Assembly (NCBI RefSeq): GCF_000717345.1
Contig: NZ_JNZA01000012.1
Span: forward strand, 248,001-312,000
Source: Streptomyces lydicus
GTDB lineage: Bacteria > Actinomycetota > Actinomycetes > Streptomycetales > Streptomycetaceae
Direction of reading: 5' to 3'
Length of the DNA: 64,000 nucleotides
Made by a program: the position numbers and the translations under genes. The stretch's first letter is position 1; each line of letters begins with the position of its first letter. Positions 53,363 through 61,712 of the stretch are shown here, piece by piece. The notes below the pieces were generated by a model that was not told the origin of the DNA, ran no database searches, and saw only the letters and a list, made by a program, of their open reading frames with translations.

Positions 53363-54967
53363 TCAGGCGAGAGCGACGAGGTCGCGGTAGTCCTCACTCC
53401 ACAGGTCCTCGTCCGCGTCCGGCAGGAGCAGAACGCGGTCGGGGCGCAGGGCGTCGATGGCGCCCTCGTCGTGCGTGACCATCACGAGGGCTCCCGGGTA
53501 GGAGCCGACCGCGGCCAGGACCTCGTCGCGGGAGGCGGGGTCGAGGTTGTTGGTCGGCTCGTCGAGCAGCAGCACGTTCGCGCCGGAATGGACCAGTCCG
53601 GCCAGCGCCAGGCGGGTCTTCTCCCCGCCGGACAGCACCCCGGCCGGCTTGTCGGCGTCATCCCCGGAGAACAGGAACGCCCCCAGCACACGCCGGACTT
53701 CACCGTCGGTCAGCTGCGGAGCGGCGCCGGCCAGGTTCTGCCGGACCGAGCGGTCCCGGGCCAGGGTGTCGTGCTCCTGGGCGAAGTACCCCAGGCGCAG
53801 GCCGTGCCCGTGCACCACGCGGCCGGAATCCGGCTGTTCCTCGCCGGCCAGGATGCGCAGCAACGTGGTCTTGCCGGCTCCATTGAGGCCGAGGATCACC
53901 AGCCGGGTGCCCCGGTCCACGGCCAGATCCACACCGGACAGCACCTGGTGCTCGCCGTAGGACTTGGTCAGGCTGATCGCTCCGAGCGGCATCCGCCCGC
54001 ACGGAGCGGGCTCGGGCAGCCGGATCTTGGCGACCTTCTCCGCCCGCCGGGCCGGTTCCAGCTCCGCCAGCATCCGGTCGGCGCGCCGCGCCATGCTCTT
54101 GGCCATCACGGCCGTCGCCGACCGGGCCTTCATCTTGTCCGCCTGAGCGTGCAGGGAGGCGGCCTTCCGCTCGGCGCTCGCCCGCTCGCGGGCGCGGCGC
54201 CGTTCATCCGCCGCCCGCTGCGCCAGGTACGCGTTCCAGCCGGTGTTGTGGACGTCGATCGTGGCCCGGCCGGCGTCCAGGTGGAACACGCGGTTGACGG
54301 CGGCGGCCAGCAGTGACGTGTCGTGGCTGATCACCACCAGGCCGCCCCGGTGGCTCTGGAGGAAGGTGCGCAGCCAGATGACGGAGTCGGCGTCCAGGTG
54401 GTTGGTCGGCTCGTCCAGCAGCAGTGTGCCCTCCCGGCCGGCGAACAGGATCCGCGCCAGTTCGACGCGGCGCCGCTGCCCGCCGGACAGGGCGCCCACC
54501 GGCTCGCCCAGTACGCGCTCGGGCAGCCCCAGCCCGGCGGCCACCCGGGCCGCTTCGGCCTCGGCGCCGTATCCCCCGCCCGCCTGGAAGGCGGCGTCGG
54601 CGCGGGCGTAGGCGTTCAGCGCACGCTCCAGCGCGGCGGGCCCGTCGGCGTCGGCCATCGCCGCCTCGGCCGTCCGCAGCCGCTGCAGTGCGCGGTCCAG
54701 GCCGCGGGCGGAGAGGATCCGGTCGGTGACGGTGACATGTGGATCGGCGGCGCGGGAGTCCTGCGCCAGGAACCCGACGTCGCCGGTGTGCGTAATGGTG
54801 CCGACGGCGGGCTTCGCGTGGCCGGCGAGGGCGGTCATGAGGGTGGTCTTGCCCGCGCCGTTGCGGCCCACCAGGCCGATGCGGTCGCCGGGGGAGACGG
54901 TGAAGGAGATGCCGGAGAGCAGCAGGCGGGCGCCCGCGCGCAGCTCGACACCGCTAACGGTAATCAT
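53363..54967 (-). CDS. ABC-F family ATPase (ribosome-associated)
   Basis: A 534-residue protein with two ABC domains and no TM segments. Walker A motifs GLVGRNGAGKTT and ILGLNGAGKTT, signatures LSGGQRRR and LSGGEKTR, Walker B LLLDEPTNHLDAD and VLLLDEPTNNLDP are all intact. The charged linker with RRRARERASAERKAASL is the P-site tRNA interaction motif of ABC-F proteins. They act on stalled ribosomes, and several Streptomyces members give resistance to ribosome-targeting antibiotics. ATG 54965-54967 is preferred over the upstream ATG at 55000; GGAG precedes it. A possible mini-ORF lies upstream. Confidence 0.92.
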   Translation of the reverse strand: MITVSGVELRAGARLLLSGISFTVSPGDRIGLVGRNGAGKTTLMTALAGHAKPAVGTITHTGDVGFLAQDSRAADPHVTVTDRILSARGLDRALQRLRTAEAAMADADGPAALERALNAYARADAAFQAGGGYGAEAEAARVAAGLGLPERVLGEPVGALSGGQRRRVELARILFAGREGTLLLDEPTNHLDADSVIWLRTFLQSHRGGLVVISHDTSLLAAAVNRVFHLDAGRATIDVHNTGWNAYLAQRAADERRRARERASAERKAASLHAQADKMKARSATAVMAKSMARRADRMLAELEPARRAEKVAKIRLPEPAPCGRMPLGAISLTKSYGEHQVLSGVDLAVDRGTRLVILGLNGAGKTTLLRILAGEEQPDSGRVVHGHGLRLGYFAQEHDTLARDRSVRQNLAGAAPQLTDGEVRRVLGAFLFSGDDADKPAGVLSGGEKTRLALAGLVHSGANVLLLDEPTNNLDPASRDEVLAAVGSYPGALVMVTHDEGAIDALRPDRVLLLPDADEDLWSEDYRDLVALA

Positions 54968-55025
54968 GGGATGACGCTCCGAGAAAGCAAAAGGACACAC
55001 TTCTGGCGTGGAAGCGGGTCCTCAG

Positions 55026-55049
55026 CTAGGAAACTCGGGGCGTAGACAT
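55026..55049 (-). CDS. Candidate leader mini-ORF (7 aa) upstream of the ABC-F gene
   Basis: ATG to TAG encodes MSTPRVS, 58 bp before the ABC-F start. Upstream on the minus strand, GGTTACCGTGGCCGC precedes the ATG, which could be a -10 of a leaderless transcript. ABC-F resistance genes often have such leader peptides for attenuation. It is a short frame and could be chance. Confidence 0.3.
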   Translation of the reverse strand: MSTPRVS

Positions 55050-55288
55050 GCGGCCACGGTAACCGACGCCCGGTGAGTGGCGCCATTGATTTTGCCGGGG
55101 CCCGGCTTCGCCGCCTCATGGGGAGGCCGCCCTCTTCGTGACGTCCTCCATCCCGTGCCGCCAACTCGCGGCCGCCGACGGTCACTTCCTACGGGCCACG
55201 GTGAAGTAGCGGTTCGCGGAGGAGGCCGGCGAGCTGCTGAGACTGAAGCTCAGGACGGTGCCGTACCGGGCCCGCGCGGCCGTCACGC

Positions 55289-55882
55289 TCATCGGTGTGG
55301 GAGCGGCAGGTCCGCCCGGTCCCAGTCGATCCGGAGTCCCGGGGCTGTGAGCGTCGGCGCGGACATCAGGCTGCCGTCCGGGTGCCGGCCGCGTGCACGG
55401 TGGTAGCTGAGTGCGTGGGTCACCGTGCCGGCCGCGTGCGGCAACTCGCGGCCCTCGTTGTCGTGCGGCCCCCAAGTGGCGATGCCGGCGGCGCGGATCC
55501 TGGGCAGCACCTCGCTCATGTCTCCGCGGACGCCGAAGTAGGCAACGGCCCGCATGCTGCAGGTGAGGACGTACGGGGACCGCATGTGCTCGAAGATCGA
55601 GCCGTTGTAGGGCCTGGCGCAGGAGTCGTTGAAGCGGGTGAGGGTGTGCTCCAGACCCTCGACGGCGGCCAGGCGCTGGATCAGGGCCTGCATCTGCCGT
55701 TCCTCCGCCGCCCGGCGGGACTCCGCTCCGGGCGATGTGGCTTGCGCCCGCAGCTTCCTCTCCGAGGGCTCGCGCGAGCACGCCTTCGTCAGCCCGATCA
55801 GAACGAACGCCAGCAGCAGTCCGCCCACCTGGGAACACCGCCTGCCAACCCGGTGCCACCAGCGCGCCACAGTTCCCGTCAT
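55289..55882 (-). CDS. Membrane-anchored hypothetical protein
   Basis: A 197-residue protein: a basic N-terminus, one hydrophobic anchor (VGGLLLAFVLIGLTKAC) that could also be a lipoprotein-type signal, then a soluble extracytoplasmic domain with a Cys pair (FNDSCARPYNGSIFEHMRS, VLTCSMRAVAYFGVRG) and a GPHDNEGRELPHAAG region. Family not recognised. ATG 55880-55882 has GGGAGG 8 nt upstream; the upstream ATG at 55903 lacks this. Confidence 0.7.
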   Translation of the reverse strand: MTGTVARWWHRVGRRCSQVGGLLLAFVLIGLTKACSREPSERKLRAQATSPGAESRRAAEERQMQALIQRLAAVEGLEHTLTRFNDSCARPYNGSIFEHMRSPYVLTCSMRAVAYFGVRGDMSEVLPRIRAAGIATWGPHDNEGRELPHAAGTVTHALSYHRARGRHPDGSLMSAPTLTAPGLRIDWDRADLPLPHR

Positions 55883-56144
55883 CCGCACACCTCCCGACTT
55901 CACCCTCCGGCGAGCTGAAAGCCGTGCGCATGAGTACGCGTACTCACATTTCTTACGGGGTGGGCCAGGGGCTTCGCTGCTTCAGCCGTCAATTCGGCAG
56001 GGTTTTCGTGTCCGAACCGGTGGTGAGCGGAAACCTTGAATCCGGTTGTCGGAAAGGCTTCCTGGAAGAAATCGCCGCTGCTATCGTGCGTGCCGACCGA
56101 CAGTGTTGTCACGCACTGTCATCCGGCAAGGGGGAACCGGAACC

Positions 56145-56606
56145 GTGAAACTCAAAGGGTATGTGAACAAAGGCGTCGCGGTCGCCGCTGCCACTCTCAT
56201 CACTTCCGCCACATTGCTTACCGGCCCGGCCACGGCCGCCACGCAGTTCCCTTCCGGAGACGCGTACGGCTTCAGCGTGGACTGGAGTGGCCAGTGGGTC
56301 AACGTGCAGCGACTCGATGAGATCACGCTGCAGTTGTGCGACGCGAGCCCGGGTGACAAGAACAAGGCGACGGCCCGGCTTCAGGGGTATGTGTTCTCGA
56401 ACGGCACCGCGAAGGTCAAGACCGCCCCGGCGGTCTTCCAGGTGCCGATCGGCGACAGGAAGTGCTGGGCCTGGCGCGATGTCTTCCTCACCTACTTCCA
56501 GGACGGTGAGCGGCTGGATTACGCGCGCGTCGCTTTCTACGGCTCCGAGGAGCCGTCGAGGATGTCGGCGACAAGGTGGGTGCGGAACCCGTTCGCGGCC
56601 CCCTGA
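56145..56606 (+). CDS. Small secreted protein
   Basis: A 153-residue protein with a signal peptide (GVAVAAATLITSATLLTG, cleavage after TAA). The mature part is beta-rich with two Cys (ITLQLCDASPG, DRKCWAWRDV). I recognise no family. GTG 56145 has AAGGGGG upstream; longer in-frame starts would break the signal peptide. The next gene starts 34 bp after its stop in the same direction, suggesting an operon of two exported proteins. Confidence 0.7.
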   Translation: MKLKGYVNKGVAVAAATLITSATLLTGPATAATQFPSGDAYGFSVDWSGQWVNVQRLDEITLQLCDASPGDKNKATARLQGYVFSNGTAKVKTAPAVFQVPIGDRKCWAWRDVFLTYFQDGERLDYARVAFYGSEEPSRMSATRWVRNPFAAP

Positions 56607-56640
56607 ATTCGACCGCCCGTTGATCGGCTGGAGAAATTCG

Positions 56641-57051
56641 ATGAATCTCCGTAAAGCGGCGGTCGTCGCCGTAGGCGTCATCGGCATGGCCGCCCCGACG
56701 GCCCTGCCCGCCCACGCCGCACCCGCGTCGCCCTCGGCCTGCCGGGTCGCGGCTTTCGGCTACACGCTTCCCATCGCCTGTGGAAGCAATACCCTGGCTG
56801 CCGATTGGAACGGCGATCACAAGACCGACGAGGTATTCGCCGCGACCCTGCCGAACCACTACGTCTACCGCATCTCTGCCACCAGCAACGGGCCGGTCAG
56901 GGTGAGCAACGGACGGGCCGTCAGCATGCAGAAATATGAGATCCGGCCCAGTGGGCAGCGGCGTATCTACGCCGTGACGGCAACGCAGCACGTCTATTAC
57001 TCGTACTACGGCTCCTCCGGCTGGAGCGAGTGGTATCTCTATCACGCGTAG
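56641..57051 (+). CDS. Small secreted protein
   Basis: A 136-residue protein with a signal peptide (AAVVAVGVIGMAAPTALPAHA). The mature region has one early Cys pair (ACRVAAFGYTLPIACG), a DWNGDHKTDE string that resembles a calcium-binding loop of VCBS/FG-GAP type, and a Tyr-rich C-terminus (HVYYSYYGSSGWSEWYLYH). ATG 56641 follows GGAGAAATTCG. It lies 34 bp after the other secreted-protein gene and is probably its partner. Function unknown. Confidence 0.7.
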   Translation: MNLRKAAVVAVGVIGMAAPTALPAHAAPASPSACRVAAFGYTLPIACGSNTLAADWNGDHKTDEVFAATLPNHYVYRISATSNGPVRVSNGRAVSMQKYEIRPSGQRRIYAVTATQHVYYSYYGSSGWSEWYLYHA

Positions 57052-57111
57052 ACGAGGCCGGGAGGAGGCAGCTCACCGGAGCATGCGTCCTGACCCTTCC
57101 GGTGGCCTGGC

Positions 57112-57585
57112 TCATTCGACGTCGACGTCGCCCATGAGGTCGAGGAGACGGGAGAGGACCCGAAGGCAGCCGTCGACCTCGGTGTCCGTGAGGTCATCGC
57201 CGACTTGGCGCAGTACTGCGCGTTCGCGGTCGAGCACGGTGGTGATGGCGGTCTGTCCCTGTGCAGTCAGCCGGATGAGGGAAGACTTCTTGTGGGCCGG
57301 ATTGGGTGCGGCCTCGGCCAGCCCCCGCGTCATGGCGTCGTTGACCATGCGCTGTACGAACTGACGGCTGAGGGCCTGAGCCCGTGCCATCTGCGGGACG
57401 GTCATGGGCCCGTGTTCGCGGAGCATGCTCAGTGCGGCCCGCACTCCCACGGACAGCCCTGCCACGGCCACGTCGTGCTCCACCTTGCGTTGGGTGCGTC
57501 GGTACAGCGGCCCCACGAGGTCGAACACCTCGGTGAGCCGGTCGGTCAACTCGTCGGACGCCAGGGCACGCTCTGTCTTACTCAC
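57112..57585 (-). CDS. MarR family transcriptional regulator
   Basis: A 157-residue MarR-type repressor. The winged HTH reads MTVPQMARAQALSRQFVQRM, with the wing LTAQGQTAI. GTG 57583-57585 is the start. It is divergent from the alpha/beta hydrolase at 57643 with only 57 bp between, and palindromes there are its likely operators. Typical MarR proteins release DNA on binding phenolic or reactive ligands; the hydrolase is the obvious target. Ligand unknown. Confidence 0.9.
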   Translation of the reverse strand: MSKTERALASDELTDRLTEVFDLVGPLYRRTQRKVEHDVAVAGLSVGVRAALSMLREHGPMTVPQMARAQALSRQFVQRMVNDAMTRGLAEAAPNPAHKKSSLIRLTAQGQTAITTVLDRERAVLRQVGDDLTDTEVDGCLRVLSRLLDLMGDVDVE

Positions 57586-57604
57586 TCGACCATGATGGCA
57601 CCTT

Positions 57605-57644
57605 GGTTGTCATTCGCGCCCACCAATGACAACCTGGTTGTCAT
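57605..57644. promoter_or_regulatory. MarR operator sites, overlapping the hydrolase start codon
   Basis: A perfect 9-1-9 palindrome, ATGACAACC-T-GGTTGTCAT, spans 57626-57644 and includes the first bases of the hydrolase ATG (57643). GGTTGTCATT at 57605-57614 pairs with AATGACAACC (57625-57634) as a second overlapping inverted repeat. Binding would block both divergent genes. Confidence 0.7.
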
Positions 57645-58419
57645 GAGCGATCTGTTCCGGCTCGACACCGGCACCGGCCAACCACTTGTCCTGCTGCACG
57701 GCGGCTTCCTGGACCACAGGATGTGGGACGACCAAATCCCTGCCTTAGCGACGCGATATCGCGTCATCGCGCCGGACGCCCGCGGCCACGGGCAGTCCGT
57801 CAACGCCATCGCACCCTTCCGGCACACCGACGACCTCGCCGCGCTCCTGCGTCACCTGGGCACCGGCCCGGCGATCCTGGTGGGCGTCTCCATGGGGGCC
57901 GGCATCGCGGTCGACACCGCGCTGGAACACCCGGACCTGGTCAGCGCCCTGGTCGTCAGCGGAGCTGGAACCAGCGAGCCGTACTTCACCGACCCCTGGA
58001 CCACTCAAACCTGGGCCGCGTGGCACTCCGCGATGGCCGCCGGGGACCTGGACGCCTCGGTCGAGGCGTTCACCCTCTTCGCTGCGGGCCCGCACCGCCA
58101 CCTCGACGACCTCGACCCCCAAGTCGTCGGCCACCTCCGCCGGATGACGCGGGGCACCCTGTCCAAGCACACCGCCGACGAGCCCAACCTGCTCCTGCCG
58201 GTCCGCGACACCTGGAGTCGCATCGCCCGGATCGACGTGCCTGTGCTGGCCCTCAACGGCGCCATCGATTCGCCCGACCACCTCGGCATGGCCGAACGGC
58301 TCGCCCGCACCGTCGCCAACGGCCGAGCCCTCTCGATCGACGGCACCGCGCACTACCCCAACATGGAACGCCCGGACATCTTCAACAAGGCACTCGAAGA
58401 CTTCCTGCCCACCTCGTGA
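57643..58419 (+). CDS. Alpha/beta hydrolase with a TTA codon
   Basis: A 258-residue alpha/beta-fold hydrolase: VLLHGGFLDHRMW (oxyanion), APDARGHGQS, nucleophile elbow GVSMGAGIAV, an Asp in LALNGAIDSPDHL and the catalytic His in DGTAHYPNMERPD. ATG 57643 has no ribosome binding site and lies in the MarR operator, so the transcript is probably leaderless. Codon 35 is TTA (57745-57747), so full expression should need bldA tRNA and be growth-phase dependent. Substrate unknown. Confidence 0.9.
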   Translation: MSDLFRLDTGTGQPLVLLHGGFLDHRMWDDQIPALATRYRVIAPDARGHGQSVNAIAPFRHTDDLAALLRHLGTGPAILVGVSMGAGIAVDTALEHPDLVSALVVSGAGTSEPYFTDPWTTQTWAAWHSAMAAGDLDASVEAFTLFAAGPHRHLDDLDPQVVGHLRRMTRGTLSKHTADEPNLLLPVRDTWSRIARIDVPVLALNGAIDSPDHLGMAERLARTVANGRALSIDGTAHYPNMERPDIFNKALEDFLPTS

Positions 58420-58616
58420 CCGTGTCCCCGGCTCCTCGGCCTCACGGTCATCGATCGTCGACAGCTGACGACAGCTGTCGGGCCACCGCTGCCCGTGGTA
58501 ACGAGCAGCGGGGCCCATCGGCTCAGGCGGTCGTGCGTACGCGCACCTTCGAGGGCCTGTTGATCGGTGCCTCCCGAAGCCCGCGCGCCGGACGCCCGGG
58601 TACGCCGGCGGTCCGG

Positions 58617-58970
58617 TCAGGGGCCCGTGTCACCCGGGTGGGAGCAGAGACCGCCGTGATAGTTGCTGTCGTACCAGGCTCCCGTTGCGTCGTAGTCCAG
58701 GACGGTACGGCCCGGCCCGACGCAGCGGTGGTACTTGCCTCGCGCCCAGCGCGTCACCTGGATCCAGACGTTGGTGTTGGTGGCGCAGTGCTCGTAGAAG
58801 GCGTGCTCACCGCTGGAGCCCTTGTTCCAGCCGCAGGCGTTGATCTTCTCCGGAGCGGCAGCCGTCGCCGGGGCGGCCACGGAACAGGCCAGGACGCCGG
58901 CCAGTGCCGCAGCCGCCAGACCGAGGCGAAGGCGTGCATGCTGCCTGCCGGTTGATCCGCGAAACGTCAT
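58617..58970 (-). CDS. Small secreted protein (DUF6355-like)
   Basis: A 117-residue protein with a signal peptide (GLAAAALAGVLACSVAAPATA). The mature part has the pattern NACGWNKGS, YEHCATN, HRCVGPG, GGLCSHPG with four Cys (two probable disulfides), resembling DUF6355. ATG 58968-58970 has GGGAGAG upstream. Exported protein of unknown role. The region 58420-58616 downstream holds only a partial repeat (CGACAGCTGACGACAGCTG). Confidence 0.7.
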   Translation of the reverse strand: MTFRGSTGRQHARLRLGLAAAALAGVLACSVAAPATAAAPEKINACGWNKGSSGEHAFYEHCATNTNVWIQVTRWARGKYHRCVGPGRTVLDYDATGAWYDSNYHGGLCSHPGDTGP

Positions 58971-59119
58971 GTTCTCTCCCTGTCGTTGGGAAGGCTGGCT
59001 GATGCCGGGGGCGCCAGCCGGGCGTCGCGAACATAGCGGACTCAAGCCCTTGAAGTCGGACGAAGGGGAGAAAGGCATCCGTACGGGGAGTACCGCACGG
59101 CGGCGAGCGGACGTGGAGC

Positions 59120-59971
59120 CTAGGGGCCGTCCGAGGGGCCGGGGTGCTCGACGTACTGGAGTACTCCGCCGGCCACGAAGCACGCGGCGCCGGTGAGAGT
59201 GCCCCAGTTGGTGACGGCGACGTTGACCTGGGTGCCGGTGCGGGGATTGGCGAAGTCGGCGATGGCCGAGACCATGAACAGCGCCGAGCCGAGCTGGTTG
59301 ACGGCTGCGATCCACCAGCCCAGCTCACGCGGCCGCAGTCGGAGCGGGCCATGGCTCACCTCGACGAGCGCGAGGTGCCCGGAGACCAGGAACAGCAGGC
59401 AGCCGATGACGTCCGGCGCCCAGATGAGCCGGTTGGTCTGCTGGACGGTCAGGCCCTGGAGGAACGAGTCGAGCAGATTGATGCCGAACTCCAGGGTTCC
59501 CACGAACAGGACGAACGTCGTCAGCCAGTCGATCTGCAGGGGCTCGTAGCTCCACCATCGCCAGCGACGGGTCTCCAGCGTGCCGGCGTCGCCACCCCGG
59601 CGGGGCGCGTTCACGGTCTGCAGCAGCGAGGCGTAGGCACCGGTGTTGAAGAACAGTCCGCCCACGAAGTAGATCGTGGCGCTTTCCAGCGGATTGCCGG
59701 ACCCGAACTGGGAGACCGCGGCGCCGAGGACGAAGAGCGCCCCGCCGATCGTGAACGCCGTCGCGACCACGGTGTTCAGGATGCGCAGCCGCCGCAGCCC
59801 CTGCGCGTCGGCGTGCCGTGTGGTCTCGGTCGCGTCCCGCCGGATGGTCAGGGCACCGCGCTTGCGTGCGGTCCGCGACTCCCAAACCGAGGTGACGTCC
59901 GCGGTGAGGCGGTGGGTGAGTCGCGTGGTGAACGGTCCGGCGCCCTCGGCGCGCTCCTCGGTCTGGGCCAC
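59120..59971 (-). CDS. Multi-pass membrane protein with YrhK-like domain
   Basis: A 283-residue protein with about six TM helices (AFTIGGALFVLGAAVSQF, WLTTFVLFVGTLEFGINLLD, VIGCLLFLVSGHLALVE, AVNQLGSALFMVSAI, GAACFVAGGVLQYV). YrhK-type membrane proteins have such helix pairs with a conserved GALLFxxG-type pattern. The N-terminal 65 residues are cytoplasmic and charged. The start is GTG 59969-59971. Transport or sensing role unknown. Confidence 0.7.
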   Translation of the reverse strand: MAQTEERAEGAGPFTTRLTHRLTADVTSVWESRTARKRGALTIRRDATETTRHADAQGLRRLRILNTVVATAFTIGGALFVLGAAVSQFGSGNPLESATIYFVGGLFFNTGAYASLLQTVNAPRRGGDAGTLETRRWRWWSYEPLQIDWLTTFVLFVGTLEFGINLLDSFLQGLTVQQTNRLIWAPDVIGCLLFLVSGHLALVEVSHGPLRLRPRELGWWIAAVNQLGSALFMVSAIADFANPRTGTQVNVAVTNWGTLTGAACFVAGGVLQYVEHPGPSDGP

Positions 59972-60155
59972 GCGCCGAGCCTATGACGCCAGCGGTCCCG
60001 GACACGGCCCGCCGGGCTCGGCCGGGGCCCTGTTCACCGTAGCGAGCGACATGACCCCTCTATGCGTATCCCGCGGGGTGCCACCGGAACTCACCGGGCG
60101 GGCCGAGTGCCAGCGAAGTTGTTTGTGTGCCGCGTGTGGGGGCAGACGACTGTTG

Positions 60156-60189
60156 GTCCCCGGCTGATCTCCCCCGTTCAGCCGGGGAC
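60156..60189. terminator. Terminator-like hairpin in the intergenic stretch 59972-60288
   Basis: A perfect 12-bp stem GTCCCCGGCTGA/TCAGCCGGGGAC with a 10-nt loop, followed by TTCTG. It lies between the divergent membrane protein and VOC genes, so it is not an obvious gene end and may be a remnant or 5' attenuator. Nothing else was recognised in this stretch. Confidence 0.5.
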
Positions 60190-60288
60190 TTCTGCTGCCG
60201 AGGGCGGGGAACACGGGAACACGGTCCGCTGCGCACGGGTGGTCCTTTGACGCTGCGGCCCGGGGCCAACGCGTTGGACCATGAGCGG

Positions 60289-60744
60289 ATGACTGCCTTC
60301 TACCATGTGTGCTTCGCGGTTCCGGACATCGAGCGGGCGATGCAGGACTTCCAGCGGACGGCCGGGGTCGAGTGGAGTGAGCCTGCGGCAGGCAAGCTCG
60401 GCGAGTGGGACTACCGGATCGCCTTCACCCGAGGTGGCCCGCCGTTCATCGAGTTGATCGAGGGGCCTGCCGGCAGTCCGTGGGATGCGTCAGCGGGAGC
60501 CAGGTTCGATCACTTGGGCTTCTGGTCCGGCGATGTCGAGCAGGGCTCCCGGCGCCTGGAGAACGATGGCCTGCCCGTGGACTTCTCCGGCTGCCCCCAT
60601 GGCCGACCGTTTGCCTATCACCGCATGGACAGCATCGGCGCCCGCGTCGAACTGGTCGATGTGAGTCTGCAAGCGGGCTTTCTCGACCGGTGGCATCCCG
60701 GTGGGAAGCCGATGCCGTTCATCGACGAGATATCTGAAGGCTGA
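60289..60744 (+). CDS. VOC superfamily protein
   Basis: A 151-residue single VOC module (FYHVCFAVPDIERAMQDFQR, GEWDYRIAFTRGGPPFIELIEG, RFDHLGFWSGDVE, HRMDSIGARVELVDV). The H-x-C and E metal-ligand positions (YHVCF, FIELIEG) are kept. ATG 60289 is chosen; the open frame extends upstream to 60127. Ligand unknown. It is a free-standing gene; the hairpin at 60156 lies in its 5' region. Confidence 0.85.
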   Translation: MTAFYHVCFAVPDIERAMQDFQRTAGVEWSEPAAGKLGEWDYRIAFTRGGPPFIELIEGPAGSPWDASAGARFDHLGFWSGDVEQGSRRLENDGLPVDFSGCPHGRPFAYHRMDSIGARVELVDVSLQAGFLDRWHPGGKPMPFIDEISEG

Positions 60745-60835
60745 GTTTCCACCAACTGGGGCTGAGCGCTTCGGTTGGCGGGATGCGCCGACGGAAGCGC
60801 TCAGCTGTTCGGGCCTCGCCTCGCGCGCTGACCGC

Positions 60836-61645
60836 TCAGGCGTGCCACAGTGTCGCGGTGGCGATCTCCAGGAAGTCGCGCAGTAGCTTCTCGCGACGGT
60901 CAGCGGCAACGGCCAGGCAGGTCTCGAGCTCCGGGACGTCTGTGACGGGGATGTTGACGAGGTCGGGGCGGGAGTAGGACCGCGCGACGCTCAGCGGGAT
61001 GAGCGCGATGCCGTGGCCTGAGGCGACGAGCTCGAACTTCTCCTCAAGCGACGACGTCCGTCGATTCGGCACGTCGAGCATCCGCTCGGCGTCAAGGTCT
61101 GCGGTGGTGAGCTCCTGTCGACCCGCCAGGGGGTGTGCCACGGGCATGCAGGCAACCCTGGGGTCGTGACCGATGGGAATGACGCGTAAGCCGGACTCAT
61201 CGAACGGCCTGCGCAGGTACCCGACTTGGGCGCGACCGTCGCGTAGCGGCTGGTCCTGCTCCCACCAGCGCGCCGGGACGACGTCGATCTCGACGTCCGC
61301 GTGGCGCGACGTGAACGCCCGGATTGCTTCCGCCACAGGCAGCCCCGGGGAGAAGGCGACCGCGAGCCGTTGGACGCCCTGATCGACGTCGTGGACGCGC
61401 CGGACCGCGGCGCCGATCGACGGGAGGATCTGCTGCGCCTCCACGTAGAGCTGTTTACCGGCGGGGGTCAGCTCCACACTGCGGGTGGTCCGCACGAGCA
61501 ATGTGCAGCCCAACTCCTGCTCCAGAGACTTGACTTGGCGGCTGAGCACCGGCTGGGCGATGTAGAGCTGTTCCGCCGCCCGGCCGAAGTGCCGGTGCTC
61601 GGCCACCGCGGCGAAGTAGCGGAGCTTGCGCAGATCGAGATCCAT
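60836..61645 (-). CDS. LysR family transcriptional regulator
   Basis: A 269-residue LTTR with the HTH KLRYFAAVAEHRHFGRAAEQ then IAQPVLSRQVKSLE and LLVRTTRSVELTPAG, and an effector domain from about residue 90. It is divergent from the NmrA/SDR operon (starting 61713) with 68 bp between, so it probably regulates that operon. ATG 61643-61645 overlaps the LysR box found at 61644-61658. Coinducer unknown. Confidence 0.92.
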   Translation of the reverse strand: MDLDLRKLRYFAAVAEHRHFGRAAEQLYIAQPVLSRQVKSLEQELGCTLLVRTTRSVELTPAGKQLYVEAQQILPSIGAAVRRVHDVDQGVQRLAVAFSPGLPVAEAIRAFTSRHADVEIDVVPARWWEQDQPLRDGRAQVGYLRRPFDESGLRVIPIGHDPRVACMPVAHPLAGRQELTTADLDAERMLDVPNRRTSSLEEKFELVASGHGIALIPLSVARSYSRPDLVNIPVTDVPELETCLAVAADRREKLLRDFLEIATATLWHA

Positions 61646-61658
61646 ACCCTGAAGGTAT
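61644..61658. promoter_or_regulatory. LysR box (ATACC-N5-GGTAT)
   Basis: ATACCCTGAAGGTAT is a perfect 5-5-5 inverted repeat of the T-N11-A type bound by LysR proteins, at the regulator's own start. A half-site GGGTAT is present at 61672-61677. Confidence 0.6.
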
Positions 61659-61712
61659 CAATGGTCGAGAAGGGTATTGGACGCCGCGAACGGCCGGCCC
61701 GAGACTCGACGC

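Noticed and set aside
60120..60240. Hairpin region upstream of the VOC gene considered as a riboswitch
   Set aside because: Only one simple hairpin is visible; no conserved riboswitch motif was recognised.
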